Below, piece by piece: positions 1-13,400 of a DNA stretch of 64,000 nucleotides. The notes beneath the pieces were generated by a model. It searched no databases. It saw nothing but the letters and a program-made list of their open reading frames with translations, and was not told the origin of the DNA. Both the position numbers and the translations under genes were made by a program. The first letter of the stretch is position 1. The number at the start of each line of letters is the position of its first letter. Source of the stretch: Pseudobacteroides cellulosolvens ATCC 35603 = DSM 2933 (GTDB lineage Bacteria > Bacillota > Clostridia > Acetivibrionales > DSM-2933); contig NZ_LGTC01000001.1 of assembly GCF_001262605.1 (NCBI RefSeq), forward strand, positions 2,337,501 through 2,401,500, read 5' to 3'.

Positions 1-426
1 ACTCAGGTTTTATGGCTGGATGGAGTTGAAAAAAAGTATATTGAAGAAGTTGGTACAATGAATGTCTTCTTCAAAATTAATGGGGAAGTTATCACTCCTG
101 CATTGGAAGGAAGTATTTTAGCAGGTATAACAAGAGACTCAACGATGGAACTCCTCAAGTCATGGGGCGTTAAAGTAACTGAGAGAAAAATTACTATTCA
201 AGAAATTTATGATGCACATGCCAACGGTACTCTTGATGAAGCTTTCGGTACCGGAACAGCTGCAGTTATTTCTCCGATAGGTGAATTGAATTGGAATGAT
301 AATAAAATAACTATAAATGAAGGTAAGATAGGTGAGCTTTCCTCAAAAATCTATACAACTATAACCAATATTCAAAATGGAGATCTTGAAGATACTTTAG
401 GCTGGACTACAGAAGTTAAGGCTTAA
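1..426 (+). CDS. ilvE: Branched-chain amino acid aminotransferase, C-terminal part (5' end outside window)
   Basis: This PLP-dependent (fold type IV) aminotransferase interconverts Val, Leu and Ile with their 2-oxo acids in the cytoplasm. The reading frame is open from base 1, so the start and the PLP-lysine half lie upstream. Visible family signatures are EEVGTMNVFF, EVITPALEGSILAGITRDS and FGTGTAAVISPIG, the last being the phosphate/cofactor-binding stretch near the C-terminus. The frame ends with TAA at 424-426 and is followed by a terminator hairpin. The 141 codons seen match the last third of a type-II BCAT of about 355 residues. D-amino-acid transaminase is a related fold but lacks the EVGTMN signature. 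Confidence 0.93.
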   Translation, partial: TQVLWLDGVEKKYIEEVGTMNVFFKINGEVITPALEGSILAGITRDSTMELLKSWGVKVTERKITIQEIYDAHANGTLDEAFGTGTAAVISPIGELNWNDNKITINEGKIGELSSKIYTTITNIQNGDLEDTLGWTTEVKA

Positions 427-447
427 TAAAGCTATTTTAAAAAATGT

Positions 448-493
448 ATTCAGGGGATGCATACAAGTGATGTGAGCATTCCCTGAATCTTTT
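448..493 (+). terminator. Rho-independent terminator of ilvE
   Basis: The arms ATTCAGGG (448-455) and CCCTGAAT (481-488) pair perfectly. GATGC and GCATT extend the pairing inward, and a short T run follows at 490-493. It lies 22 bases after the ilvE stop. It may also serve the opposing PilZ gene, whose stop is at 504. Confidence 0.8.
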
Positions 494-503
494 GTAAATG
501 AAT

Positions 504-1253
504 TTATATAAAATCAAGAGGGGTAATGTTATACTTCTTACACAAATCCTGATAGGTTATAATTTCCTTATTTTTTTCATTATTAATAAAATTATCAATA
601 ATTTCACATAGCTGAGGCGTCATATTGCTAAACCTTGTACCATATTCGAACTTCTGATCGTGATGCCTTTTACTCCTTACTATGTATGAATAGAAATCAA
701 TTCTTTTAGACTCGCTAACAAAAATAGATATTTTAACACTACTTCCAACCCTAAGGTTTTCTCTGCATATCAATCCAGTACCAGACTCACTAAGATTAAT
801 AAAGTAGCCTGAAAATTTCTCGTTAAGTTCTGATTCTCCCCTGCATAAAAACCCGGCATTATGCCTTGATGATGCTCTTTTATTTTTCCATATATCTGCT
901 TTCAATATTCTAAGTGATTTTGTCGGCAGGAAGTCGCACTTCATCCTATCTATGGTGCAAAGCATGTTTACATCATAAGTATCAACTGCAAATCTGCACC
1001 TTATATTGTCGCCTGGCAATAGAGCAGGTATTCCGTCATCTTCAATAAAGGCAACTTTTAACATATTATTGGTATTATCCAAAACCAGGTTAACATTCCA
1101 TTTATTCGATCCGTAAAACTGAGTCTTAATGAAAGAGCCTTTTTGCATGATATTAATAATCTTAGTTTTATCTACTGACATACCACCTGTTTTATCATAT
1201 AATTCCTTTATTTCATTCAGAATTTGTGCTTTTTCCAAAGTTTCAGCTGTCAT
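504..1253 (-). CDS. PilZ-domain protein, YcgR-like c-di-GMP receptor
   Basis: A 249-residue cytoplasmic protein with an N-terminal YcgR-like beta domain (about 25-115) and a C-terminal PilZ domain (about 122-225). Both c-di-GMP motifs are intact: RxxxR as R126-ASS-R130 and (D/N)xSxxG as N153-LSES-G158. PilZ proteins of this layout bind c-di-GMP and act on flagella, exopolysaccharide or pili. The partner cannot be read from the sequence. The start has a GGGAGGT site 9 bases upstream. It stands alone between ilvE and the giant surface-protein gene. A role in surface or biofilm control near that gene is only an inference. Confidence 0.88.
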   Translation of the reverse strand: MTAETLEKAQILNEIKELYDKTGGMSVDKTKIINIMQKGSFIKTQFYGSNKWNVNLVLDNTNNMLKVAFIEDDGIPALLPGDNIRCRFAVDTYDVNMLCTIDRMKCDFLPTKSLRILKADIWKNKRASSRHNAGFLCRGESELNEKFSGYFINLSESGTGLICRENLRVGSSVKISIFVSESKRIDFYSYIVRSKRHHDQKFEYGTRFSNMTPQLCEIIDNFINNEKNKEIITYQDLCKKYNITPLDFI

Positions 1254-1351
1254 AGTGCAAAGACCTCCCTGAATTGATAGACGTTATAGATTATATCGGC
1301 AAGTTTTATATAAATCTTCAAGTAGAATTTTTAGGTTTTTAGCAAATTAGT

Positions 1352-1406
1352 AAAAACAAAAATCCCCAAGTCAAGTAGTCGTTCTACTTCGACATAGGGG
1401 AATTTT
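1352..1406 (-). terminator. Rho-independent terminator of the giant gene
   Basis: On the minus strand CCCC...GTCGAAGTAG pairs with CTACTTGAC...GGGG across a short loop, and the 3' arm is followed by ATTTTTGTTTTT. It lies about 40 bases past the stop of the 34.7-kb gene. The 1254-1444 spacer holds nothing else recognised apart from the PilZ ribosome-binding site and upstream region. Confidence 0.85.
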
Positions 1407-1444
1407 AAATGCATATTGACCAATGCGTTTTTCCATTTGACTAA

Positions 1445-4400
1445 CTAATTTGTAATATTTACCATTACCACTCTTAGTAAAGTTTGTATGCCATTATTAC
1501 CCGTTCCTATTGCAGATATTGTATGTGTTCCTACACTATGCTTTGTAGTATCTAGCTTATAACTAAACCCCGAATTATTACCAACTTCAGGATATACTAA
1601 AGGTACATCTGTTCTCGCAGCTCCATATAAAGCTGTGCCATTAAAGATACCATCAACAAATATCTCGACCTTGGCAACTCCCGATGCATTATAGAACCAA
1701 CCATAAACATTAGTTAATCCTGATATATTATCACCCGATCTAGGCGAATCCAAATATCCTACTTCAGTAGCTGTTGTTCTTACATTTAGTCCACTAGTTG
1801 GTGCTGATATGTTTTTTGTTGCATCATATGCTTTTACTGTGTATACGTACAATGATCCTTGGGCCAAACCTGCATCAGCGTATACCGTTCCTGTTACGCT
1901 TGCCAACTTGATTCCGTTTCTGTACACCTCATAGCCACTTACTCCTACATTGTCAGTTGATGCTGTCCAGCTTATATTCACTGTCTTGTCTGTCTTTGCA
2001 TCTACCTTCAATCCTGCTGGTACTGTTGGTGCTTGGGTGTCACTAATCACTTCTTGCAGAGATATATCGTCAATATTTAATGTCTGTCCTGATGGTAATG
2101 AGTTTCCAACAAAGAATGTAAGTCTGCCATTATAATCGGTCATATTTGATGTAAATAAACAGTTATAAGTCTTCCACTCAGTACTAATATTAACATTTGT
2201 AACATTTGAGTAAGAAGTCCATGGGCTATCTAGCCTCATAATCTGTATACTAGGAATTGTAAATGTAACTGATGCTTTTGCTTTAAATGTTAGGTTATAT
2301 TTTTTACCAGCGTCAAGTTTTAATCCATAAGTATAAAATTGTACATCTGATACTCTACTTCCTATAGTGTTACAAGTTATTTTATAACTTGCAGGCATTG
2401 AAGCATATTGGATAGTATCTCTAGAACCAGTGGCATTACCAGAAGTTTGAGACCAAAAGCTCCAATTGCTTGTACTTACGTTGAAATCTGTATTGGAAAT
2501 CAATTCAGCTAAAGTATTTACACTCAAGTCTGCACTTGCTGCTGATATGTTGCTTGATCCATCATATGCCTTCACCGTGTATACGTACAATGTTCCTTGG
2601 GTTAATCCTAAATCGGCATATACTGTTCCTGTTACACTTGCCAGCTTGGTTCCGTTTCTATATACTTCATAGCCTGATACTCCCACATTATCCGTAGATG
2701 CTGTCCAGCTTATATTCACTGTCTTGTCTGTCTTTGCATCTACCTTCAATCCTGTTGGCACTGCCGGTGCTTGGGTATCGTTTGCTATTACACTCAACCC
2801 TACACTTGCTGCCGATATGTTATTTGTTGCATCGTATGCTTTAACCGTGTACAGGTACAGTGTTCCTTGGGCCAAACCTGCGTCAGCGTATACCGTTCCT
2901 GTTACACTTGCCAACTTGCTTCCATTTCTATATACCTCGTACCCTGCTATTCCTACATTGTCTGTAGATGCTGTCCAACTTATGTTTACTGTCTTATCTG
3001 TCTTTGCATCTACGTTCAATCCTGTTGGTACTGTCGGTGCCTGGGTGTCATTTGTTCTTACACTCAAGCCTGCACTTGCTGCCGAAATATTATTTGTTGC
3101 GTCATATGCCTTAACGGTGTATACATAGAGGGTTCCTTGAGTAAGTCCTATGTCTGCATATACTGTTCCTGTTACGCTTGCAAGTTTGACTCCATTTCTA
3201 TATACTTCGTATCCTGTTACTCCTACATTATCAGTTGATGCTGTCCAGCTTATATTCACTGTCTTGTCTGTCTTTGTATCTACCTTCAATCCTGCTGGTA
3301 CTGTCGGTGCCTGGGTATCATTTGTTCTTACACTCAACCCTGCACTTGCTGCTGATATGTTGCTTGTTGCATCATATGCCTTCACCGTGTATACATACAG
3401 CGTACCTTGGGTTAATCCTAAATCGGCATATACTGTTCCTGTTACACTTGCCAGCTTAGTTCCGTTTCTATATACCTCGTATCCACTTACACCCACATTG
3501 TCAGTTGATGCTGTCCAGCTTATATTCACTGTCTTGTCTGTCTTTGCATCTACCTTCAATCCTGCTGGTACCGTTGGTGCTTGGGTATCATTTGTTCTTA
3601 CACTCAAGCCTGTACTTGCTGCCGATATATTGTTTGTTGCGTCATATGCTTTTACTGTGTATACGTATAGGGTTCCTTGAGTGAGTCCTATGTCAGCATA
3701 TACTGTTCCTGTTACACTTGCCAACTTGCTTCCATTTCTATATACCTCGTACCCTGCTATTCCTACATTGTCTGTAGATGCTGTCCAACTTATGTTCACT
3801 GTCTTGTCTGTCTTTGCATCTACCTTCAATCCTGTTGGTACTGTCGGTGCTTGAGTGTCGTTTGTTCTTACACTCAATCCTGCACTTGCTGCCGATATGT
3901 TGCTTGATGCATCGTATGCTTTTACTGTATATACGTATAGAGTTCCTTGGGTAAGTCCGCTGTCTGCATATACTGTTCCTGTTACACTTGCCAGCTTGGT
4001 TCCGTTTCTATATACCTCGTATCCACTTACTCCTACATTGTCTGTAGATGCTGCCCAACTTATATTCACTGTCTTGTCTGTCTTTGCATCTACCTTCAAT
4101 CCTGTTGGTACTGTCGGTGCTTGAGTGTCGTTTGTTCTTACACTCAATCCTGCACTTGCTGCCGATATGTTGCTTGATGCGTCATATGCCTTCACTGTGT
4201 ATGTATATAATGTTCCCTGGGTCAAGCCTATATCCGCGTATACTGTTCCTGTTACGCTTGCCAGCTTGATTCCGTTTCTATATACCTCGTACCCACTTAC
4301 TCCTACATTGTCTGTTGATGCTGTCCAGCTTATGTTCGCTGTCTTATCTGTCTTCGCATCTACCTTCAGTCCTGTTGGTACTGTCGGTGCTTGAGTGTCG

Positions 4401-7400
4401 TTTGTTCTTACACTCAAGCCTGCACTTGCTGCCGATATGTTGCTTGATGCATCGTATGCTTTTACTGTATATACGTATAGAGTTCCTTGGGTAAGTCCGC
4501 TGTCTGCATATACTGTTCCTGTTACACTTGCCAGCTTGGTTCCGTTTCTATATACCTCGTATCCACTTACTCCTACATTGTCTGTAGATGCTGCCCAACT
4601 TATATTCACTGTCTTATCTGTCTTCGCATCTACCTTCAGTCCTGTTGGTGCTGTCGGTGCTTGGGTATCATTTGTTCTTACACTCAAGCCTGCACTTGCT
4701 GCCGATATGTTGCTTGATGCGTCATATGCCTTCACTGTGTATGTATATAATGTTCCCTGGGTCAAGCCTATATCCGCGTATACTGTTCCTGTTACGCTTG
4801 CCAGCTTGGTTCCGTTTCTGTATACCTCATACCCTGTTACTCCCACATTGTCTGTTGATGCTGTCCAGCTTATGTTCACTGTCTTATCTGTCTTCGCATC
4901 TACCTTCAGTCCTGTTGGTACTGTCGGTGCTTGGGTATCATTTGTTCTTACACTCAAGCCTGCACTTGCTGCCGATATGTTGCTTGATGCGTCATATGCC
5001 TTCACTGTGTATGTATATAATGTTCCCTGGGTCAAGCCTATATCCGCGTATACTGTTCCTGTTACGCTTGCCAGCTTGGTTCCGTTTCTGTATACCTCAT
5101 ACCCAGTTACACCCACATTATCAGTTGATGCTGTCCAGCTTATATTCACTGTCTTATCTGTCTTTGCATCTACCTTCAATCCTACAGGTACTGTCGGTGC
5201 TTGAGTATCATTTGTTCTTACACTCAAGCCTGCACTTGCTGCCGATATGTTGCTTGATGCATCATATGCCTTCACTGTGTATACGTACAATGTTCCTTGG
5301 GTAAGTCCGCTGTCTGCATATACTGTTCCTGTTACACTTGCCAGCTTGGTTCCGTTTCTATATACCTCGTATCCACTTACTCCTACATTGTCTGTAGATG
5401 CTGTCCAGCTTATATTCACTGTCTTATCTGACTTCGCATCTACCTTCAATCCTGTTGGTACTGTCGGTGCCTGGGTGTCATTTGTTCTTACACTCAAGCC
5501 TGCACTTGCTGCCGATATGTTGCTTGTTGCATCATATGCCTTCACCGTGTATACGTACAATGTTCCTTGGGTGAGTCCGCTGTCTGCATATACTGTTCCT
5601 GTCACTCTTGCTAGCTTCGTTCCGTCTCTATATACCTCGTATCCACTTACTCCCACATTGTCTGTAGATGCTGTCCAGCTTATGCTCACTGTCTTATCTG
5701 TCTTTGCATCTACCTTCAATCCTGTTGGTACTGTCGGTGCCTGAGTGTCGTTTGTTCTTACACTCAACCCTGCACTTGCTGCTGATATGTTGCTTGTTGC
5801 ATCATATGCCTTCACCGTGTATACATACAGCGTACCTTGGGTTAATCCTAAATCGGCATATACTGTTCCTGTCACACTTGCTAGCTTGGTTCCGTTTCTA
5901 TATACTTCATAGCCTGATACTCCTACATTATCAGTTGATGCTGTCCAACTTATATTCACTGTCTTATCTGTCTTCGCATCTACCTTCAATCCTGTTGGTA
6001 CTGTCGGTGCCTGAGTGTCGTTTGTTCTTACACTCAACCCTGCACTTGCTGCTGATATGTTGCTTGTTGCATCATATGCCTTCACCGTGTATACATACAG
6101 CGTACCTTGGATTAATCCTAAATCGGCATATACTGTTCCTGTTACGCTCGCAAGCTTGGTTCCGTTTCTATATACCTCGTATCCACTTACTCCTACATTG
6201 TCTGTAGATGCTGTCCAGCTTATATTCACTGTCTTATCTGTCTTTGCATCTACCTTCAATCCTGTTGGTACTGTCGGTGCCTGGGTATCGTTTGTTATTA
6301 CACTCAAGCCTGCACTTGCCGCTGATATGTTGCTTGATGCATCGTATGCTTTTACTGTATAGACGTATAGAGTTCCTTGGGTAAGTCCGCTGTCTGCATA
6401 TACTGTTCCTGTTACACTTGCTAGCTTGGTTCCGTTTCTATATACTTCATATCCTGTTACTCCTACATTGTCTGTAGATGCTGTCCAACTTATGTTCACT
6501 GTCTTATCTGTCTTTGCATCTACCTTCAATCCTGTTGGTGCTGTCGGTGCCTGAGTGTCGTTTGTTCTTACACTCAACCCTGCACTTGCTGCCGATATGT
6601 TGCTTGATGCATCATATGCCTTCACCGTGTATACGTACAATGCTCCTTGGGTGAGTCCGCTGTCTGCATATACTGTTCCTGTTACACTTGCTAGCTTGGT
6701 TCCGTTTCTATATACTTCATAGCATGTTACTCCTACATTGTCAGTTGATGTTGTCCAGCTTATATTTACTGTCTTATCTGTCTTTGCATCTACCTTCAAT
6801 CCTACAGGTACTGTCGGTGCTTGGGTATCATTTGTTCTTACACTCAACCCTGCACTTGCTGCTGATACGTTGTTTGTTGCATCGTATGCTTTTACTGTAT
6901 ATACGTATAGGGTTCCTTGAGTGAGTCCGCTGTCTGCGTATACGGTTCCGGTTACACTTGCAAGCTTTGTTCCATTTCTATATACCTCGTACCCTGCTAC
7001 GCCTACATTGTCGGTGGATGCTGTCCAGCTTATATTCACTGTCTTGTCTGTCTTGGCATCTACCTTCAATCCTGTTGGTACTGTCGGTGCTTGGGTATCG
7101 TTTGTTCTTACACTCAAGCCTGTACTTGCTGCCGATATGTTTGATGCATCGTATGCTTTTACTGTGTATACGTACAATGTTCCTTGAGTAAGTCCGCTGT
7201 CTGCATATACCGTTCCTGTCACACTTGCTAGCTTGGTTCCGTTTCTATACACCTCATATCCACTTACTCCTACATTGTCTGTAGATGCTGTCCAGCTTAT
7301 ATTCACTGTCTTGTCTGTCTTCGCATCTACCTTCAATCCTGTTGGTACTGTCGGTGCTTGGGTATCATTCGTTCTTACACTCAACCCTGCACTTGCTGCT

Positions 7401-10400
7401 GATATGTTGCTTGTTGCATCATATGCCTTCACCGTGTATACGTACAATGTTCCTTGAGTAAGTCCGCTGTCTGCATATACCGTTCCTGTCACTCTTGCTA
7501 GCTTGGTTCCGTTTCTGTACACCTCATATCCACTTACTCCTACATTGTCTGTAGATGCTGTCCAGCTTATATTCACTGTCTTGTCTGTCTTTGCATCTAC
7601 CTTTAATCCTGTTGGTACTGTCGGTGCCTGGGTATCATTTGTTCTTACACTCAAGCCTGCACTTGCTGCCGATATGTTGCTTGATGCATCATATGCCTTC
7701 ACCGTGTATACATACAGCGTACCTTGGGTTAATCCTAAATCGGCATATACTGTTCCTATTACACTTGCTAGCTTGGTTCCGTTTCTGTACACCTCATATC
7801 CACTTACTCCAACATTATCTGTTGATGCTGTCCAACTTATATTCACTGTCTTGTCTGTCTTCGCATCTACCTTCAATCCTGATGGTACTGTCGGTGCTTG
7901 GGTATCGTTTGTTCTTACACTCAAGCCTGTACTTGCTGCCGATATGTTGCTTGATGCATCGTATGCTTTTACTGTGTATACGTACAATGTTCCTTGAGTA
8001 AGTCCGCTGTCTGTATATACCGTTCCTGTCACACTTGCTAGCTTAGTTCCGTTTCTGTACACCTCATATCCACTTACTCCAACATTGTCTGTAGATGCTG
8101 TCCAACTTATATTCACTGTCTTGTCTGTCTTCGCATCTACCTTCAATCCTGTTGGTACTGTCGGTACCTGAGTGTCGTTTGTTCTTACACTCAACCCTGC
8201 ACTTGCTGCTGATATGTTGCTTGTTGCATCATATGCCTTCACCGTGTATACATACAGCGTACCTTGAGTTAATCCTAAATCTGCATATACCGTTCCTGTT
8301 ACGCTACCTATCTTAGTACCGTTTCTGTATACCTCGTATCCACTTACTCCCACATTATCTGTTGATGCTGTCCAACTTATATTCACTGTCTTGTCTGTTT
8401 TCGCATCTAGCTTCAATCCTGTAGGTACTGTTGGTGCTTGGGTATCGTTGGTTCTTACACTTAATCCTGTGCTTGCTGCCGATATGTTACTTGTTGCATC
8501 GTATGCCTTTACTGTGTATACGTAGAGGGTTCCTTGAGTCAAGCCTATATCAGCGTATACTGTTCCTGTTACACTTGCCAGCTTGGTTCCGTTTCTATAC
8601 ACCTCGTACCCTGTTACTCCTACATTATCGGTAGATGCTGTCCAGCTTATGTTTACTGTCTTGTCTGTCTTTGCATCTACCTTCAATCCTGTTGGCACTG
8701 TCGGTGCCTGGGTGTCATTCGTTCTTACACTTAATCCTGTACTTGCTGCCGATATGTTATTTGTTGCATCGTATGCCTTTACTGTGTATACGTAGAGGGT
8801 TCCTTGAGTCAAGCCTATATCAGCGTATACTGTTCCTGTTACACTTGCCAGCTTGGTTCCGTTTCTATACACCTCGTACCCTGTTACTCCTACATTATCG
8901 GTAGATGCTGTCCAGCTTATGTTTACTGTCTTGTCTGTCTTTGCATCTAGCTTCAATCCTGTTGGTACTGTTGGTGCTTGGGTATCGTTGGTTCTTACAC
9001 TTAATCCTGTGCTTGCTGCCGATATGTTACTTGTTGTATCGTATGCCTTTACTGTGTATACGTAGAGGGTTCCTTGAGTCAAGCCTATGTCAGCGTATAC
9101 TGTTCCTGTTACACTTGCCAGCTTGGTTCCGTTTCTATACACCTCGTACCCTGTTACTCCTACATTATCGGTAGATGCTGTCCAGCTTATGTTTACTGTC
9201 TTGTCTGTCTTTGCATCTACTTTTAATCCTGTTGGTACTGTTGGTGCTTGGGTATCGTTTGTTCTTACACTTAACCCTGCACTTGCTGCTGATATGTTGC
9301 TTGATCCATCATATGCCTTCACTGTGTATACGTACAATGTTCCTTGGGTGAGTGCACTGTCAGCATATACTGTTCCTGTTACACTTGCCAGCTTGGTTCC
9401 GTTTCTATATACCTCGTATCCTGCTACTCCTACATTGTCGGTGGATGCAGTCCAGCTTATATTCACCGTCTTGTCTGTCTTTGCATCTACCTTCAATCCT
9501 GTTGGTACTGTCGGTGCTTGGGTATCGTTTGTTCTTACACTCAAGCTTGCACTTGCTGCTGATATGTTGCTTGTTGCATCATATGCTTTTACTGTATATA
9601 CGTATAGGGTTCCTTGGGTAAGTCCGCTGTCTGCATATACTGTTCCTGTTACACTTGCCAGCTTGGTTCCATTTCTGTACACCTCATAGCCACTTATTCC
9701 TACATTGTCAGTTGATGCTGTCCAGCTTATATTCACTGTTTTATCTGTCTTTGCATCTAGCTTCAATCCTGTTGGTACTGTTGGTGCTTGGGTATCGTTG
9801 GTTCTTACACTTAATCCAGTGCTTGCTGCCGATATGTTACTTGTTGCATCGTATGCCTTTACTGTGTATACGTAGAGGGTTCCTTGAGTCAAGCCTATAT
9901 CAGCGTATACTGTTCCTGTTACACTTGCCAGCTTGGTTCCGTTTCTATACACCTCGTACCCTGTTACTCCTACATTATCGGTAGATGCTGTCCAGCTTAT
10001 ATTCAGCGTCTTGTCTGTCTTTGCATCTACCTTCAATCCTGCTGGTACCGTTGGTGCCTGGGTATCATTAGTTCTTACACTCAACCCTGTACTTGATGCC
10101 GATATGTTGCTTGATCCATCATATGCCTTCACCGTGTGTACGTACAATGTTCCTTGGGTGAGTCCGCTGTCTGCATATACTGTTCCTGTTACACTTCCCA
10201 GCTTGGTTCCGTTTCTATATACCTCGTACCCTGTTACTCCTACGTTGTCTGTTGATGCTGTCCAACTTATATTCACTGTTTTATCTGTCTTTGCATCTAC
10301 CTTCAATCCTGTTGGTACTGTTGGTGCCTGGGTGTCATTTGTTCTTACACTTAACCCTGTGCTTGCTACAGATATGTTGCTTGAAGCATCGTATGCTTTT

Positions 10401-13400
10401 ACTGTGTATGTATATAATGTTCCCTGGGTCAACCCTATATCTGCGTATACCGTTCCCGTTACGCTTGCTAGCTTGGTTCCGTTTCTGTACACCTCGTACC
10501 CTGCTACTCCTACATTGTCTGTAGATGCTGTCCAGCTTATATTTACTGTTTTATCTGTCTTATCATCAACCTTTAATCCTGTTGGTACTGTCGGTGCCTG
10601 GGTGTCATTTGTTCTTACACTTAATCCCGTGCTAGCATCAGACAAATTGTAGTCTCTGTCAAATGCCTTTACTGTATATACATATAGAGTTCCTTGAATA
10701 AGACCTGTATCACTATAAACGGTTCCAATAACACTTCCAATCTTAGTTCCATTCCGATATACCTCATAACCAGTAACTCCTACATTATCTGTTGAAGTTG
10801 TCCAGCTTATATTTACAGCATTAGCTGTTTTGGAAACCAATTTCACTCCAGTAGGAACAGATGGCTTAATATCGTCATTTTTTATGTTATATATTTTCTT
10901 GGTAACTTTATCACCAGCGGTAACTTCAACAACCATTCCTGTGTCAACATTTCCTGATGTAACCTGAGTTACATTATCATTCTTTAATAATTTTACTGTT
11001 GCAATCTTATTAATTCTTATGTTATTAAAGAAATCAGTAACAGTCGTCTCATACGGAATATTTGTTATTTTACCAGAGTTTACATCAACTGTGTATAAGT
11101 ATGAACTTAGGCTTACATCAGTATAACTGGCAGTATCTATTGTAAAATTCCAATTAGAATCACACCTGTTATTTACATTATCATAAACAGTGGCTGTAAC
11201 AGTGTGATTACCATCTAGCAATGTATCTAGCAATAGTTTGTAACTACCGTTTCCACTATCAACCAGTATATCATTTGAAATAACTTTGCCATCTAAAGAC
11301 ACTGTTAAAGAGCTAGTATCTATTCCTGAATCAGTGTCCATAGCATTAAATTCAATTTGTTTTGGTCGCACATACAATGTCTCTCCATCTTTAGGCAAAA
11401 CTGGTACTATAACTGGCTCAGTTAAATCCATAGCTACCATTTCTGTTTTATAACTGCTTAAACTCTTCACACCTAAATAATTGACAGATACAATTTCCAT
11501 CTGATGCTTACCTGGAGCTATTTCTATTGTTGTGTCAAACTTCAAATTATCTTGAATATTCTCTTTTGAACATAAAACTCCATCTATATATGTCTCTATT
11601 GATTCACCTTTTTGACCATGACCCTCAACCCAAACATAATTCTTACCATTCATCTGGAATTTTTTAATTTGATCAATTTGAGGCATTGTTGGCACTGAAG
11701 AATTGATATTTACCGCAATAGGTACATCAATAAAATACTCTGAAATGCCAGTTGTGTAAGGCCCAGTCCCCGATCCTTCAATATATTGCCAACCATAAAC
11801 TTTCTCAATTACAGAAACATTTTCTGTATAACATCCAAAGTCTGGATTTAAATTAATTCCTTTAACATTTATTCTTGCTTTACCAATATACCATCCATCA
11901 GGAATGTCTTTTTCAAACTCAACACTTCCAACAACTGAAGCAACCATTCCAGAAGGTATTCCAGTAACAATTCCCCCAGTAACATCGGTTCCATCATGAG
12001 CTTTAAATGAGGATGTTAATACATTCACAGGCTTTCCGTTCATATCCTTGAATTCAAGCATTTTTAATCCAACAAAATCAACTTTATTTTGGAATGAACT
12101 CTCGTAAATATTCAAATCAATATCGACATTATTAGTATTACTCAAAACATATTTAACGGCTTCAACTTCAGGCACAGCACCGATATTGCCAATTTCTGTA
12201 ACTTCAAGACTGTATTCCTGATCCTTTTCTCCCTCTGGAAGCTTAACTACAATTCTGTATGGACCACTAATAGGATTATGTATGACTACCATATCATTTA
12301 TATTACTTAATGTAATCACTTCTGATTGTAATATAGTATTCTCAAAGATACCATTAACAGCATTTCCAATATGTTTACCATCCTTGTCATACACATGAAG
12401 TTCCATTTTTGACAAATCTTTTGAAGCTAAAATGATTTTAATGTCTTTAGTCGAGTTTCCAACGGTATAAAGTATTTCTTCTGCTTCCCCACCTTCCAGT
12501 TTTTTACCCATAGGTTGACTAACTTTTATTTGTTTTCTGAAAGCATTTATCTGTGCCTCAGTTCCAGCATAAAAATGTGCAATAAATGGTCCCTTTGGAT
12601 CACCAAGTGTCATTGTACCAGGTTCTGATATATTTATTGTAATTATGCTTCTATAACCAGTAACATCACTTAATGTTGATTTCTGAACTTCAAATGGTAT
12701 TTTTATTATTTTAGTCTCACCAGGCTTGATTGAATATTGGTCTGAGTTGAAACTACCAACTTTCATCTTTCCTGAACATAAATCCATATCGACGATTACA
12801 GATATATCACCAGAATGGGTATTCTTTAAGGCAATCACTGCTTCACCTTGTGAATAATTTTCACCTATGTTAGTTATCAAATCTGGTACTGATACACTTT
12901 TCACTTCTACAGGTATTGGTGGATCAATCTTTCTCCATCTATCAATGTTTGTTATTAAGTTTTTAACTGACTCTGCTATACTAATTTCTCTGGTATATGC
13001 TATACCAGTACCAGTTATCATGTTAGCTAAATCTGATGCTATTCTTTTCCTTGAATTATTCTCCAATGTCAAAATATCACATTCGATTTCCCTAATCCTA
13101 CTTGTAGTCATTCCATATAAAATACCATATGGAATGTTAATTAAGGATAAAACAGGACTAATTCCTATTGCAAGGGACATTGGCTGCCATAAAGCATTAA
13201 TACTATATATCCTCCCTTTAAGAATGTTATTATTTGCTCGATCAAGTATTACACCATACCCACTTGAAGTATCTTTTAGCATCTTAGAATATGAATCATT
13301 CAAAAATTTCAAATCTTTAATAGCAGGATGTACTTCATCTGAATTACTATCAAAAATATTTATCTTTTTATATTTTGCAGGTCCTTTATATGGTTTGTCT

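Noticed and set aside
2466..10652. Many plus-strand open frames across the FN3 array
   Set aside because: They repeat with the same 270-bp period and are antisense shadows of the FN3 codons. None has an independent ribosome-binding site pattern or a recognisable protein family.
2507..10876. Regularly spaced repeats that could suggest a CRISPR or satellite array
   Set aside because: The whole period is coding and in frame, with no unique spacers. It is a protein-domain repeat.
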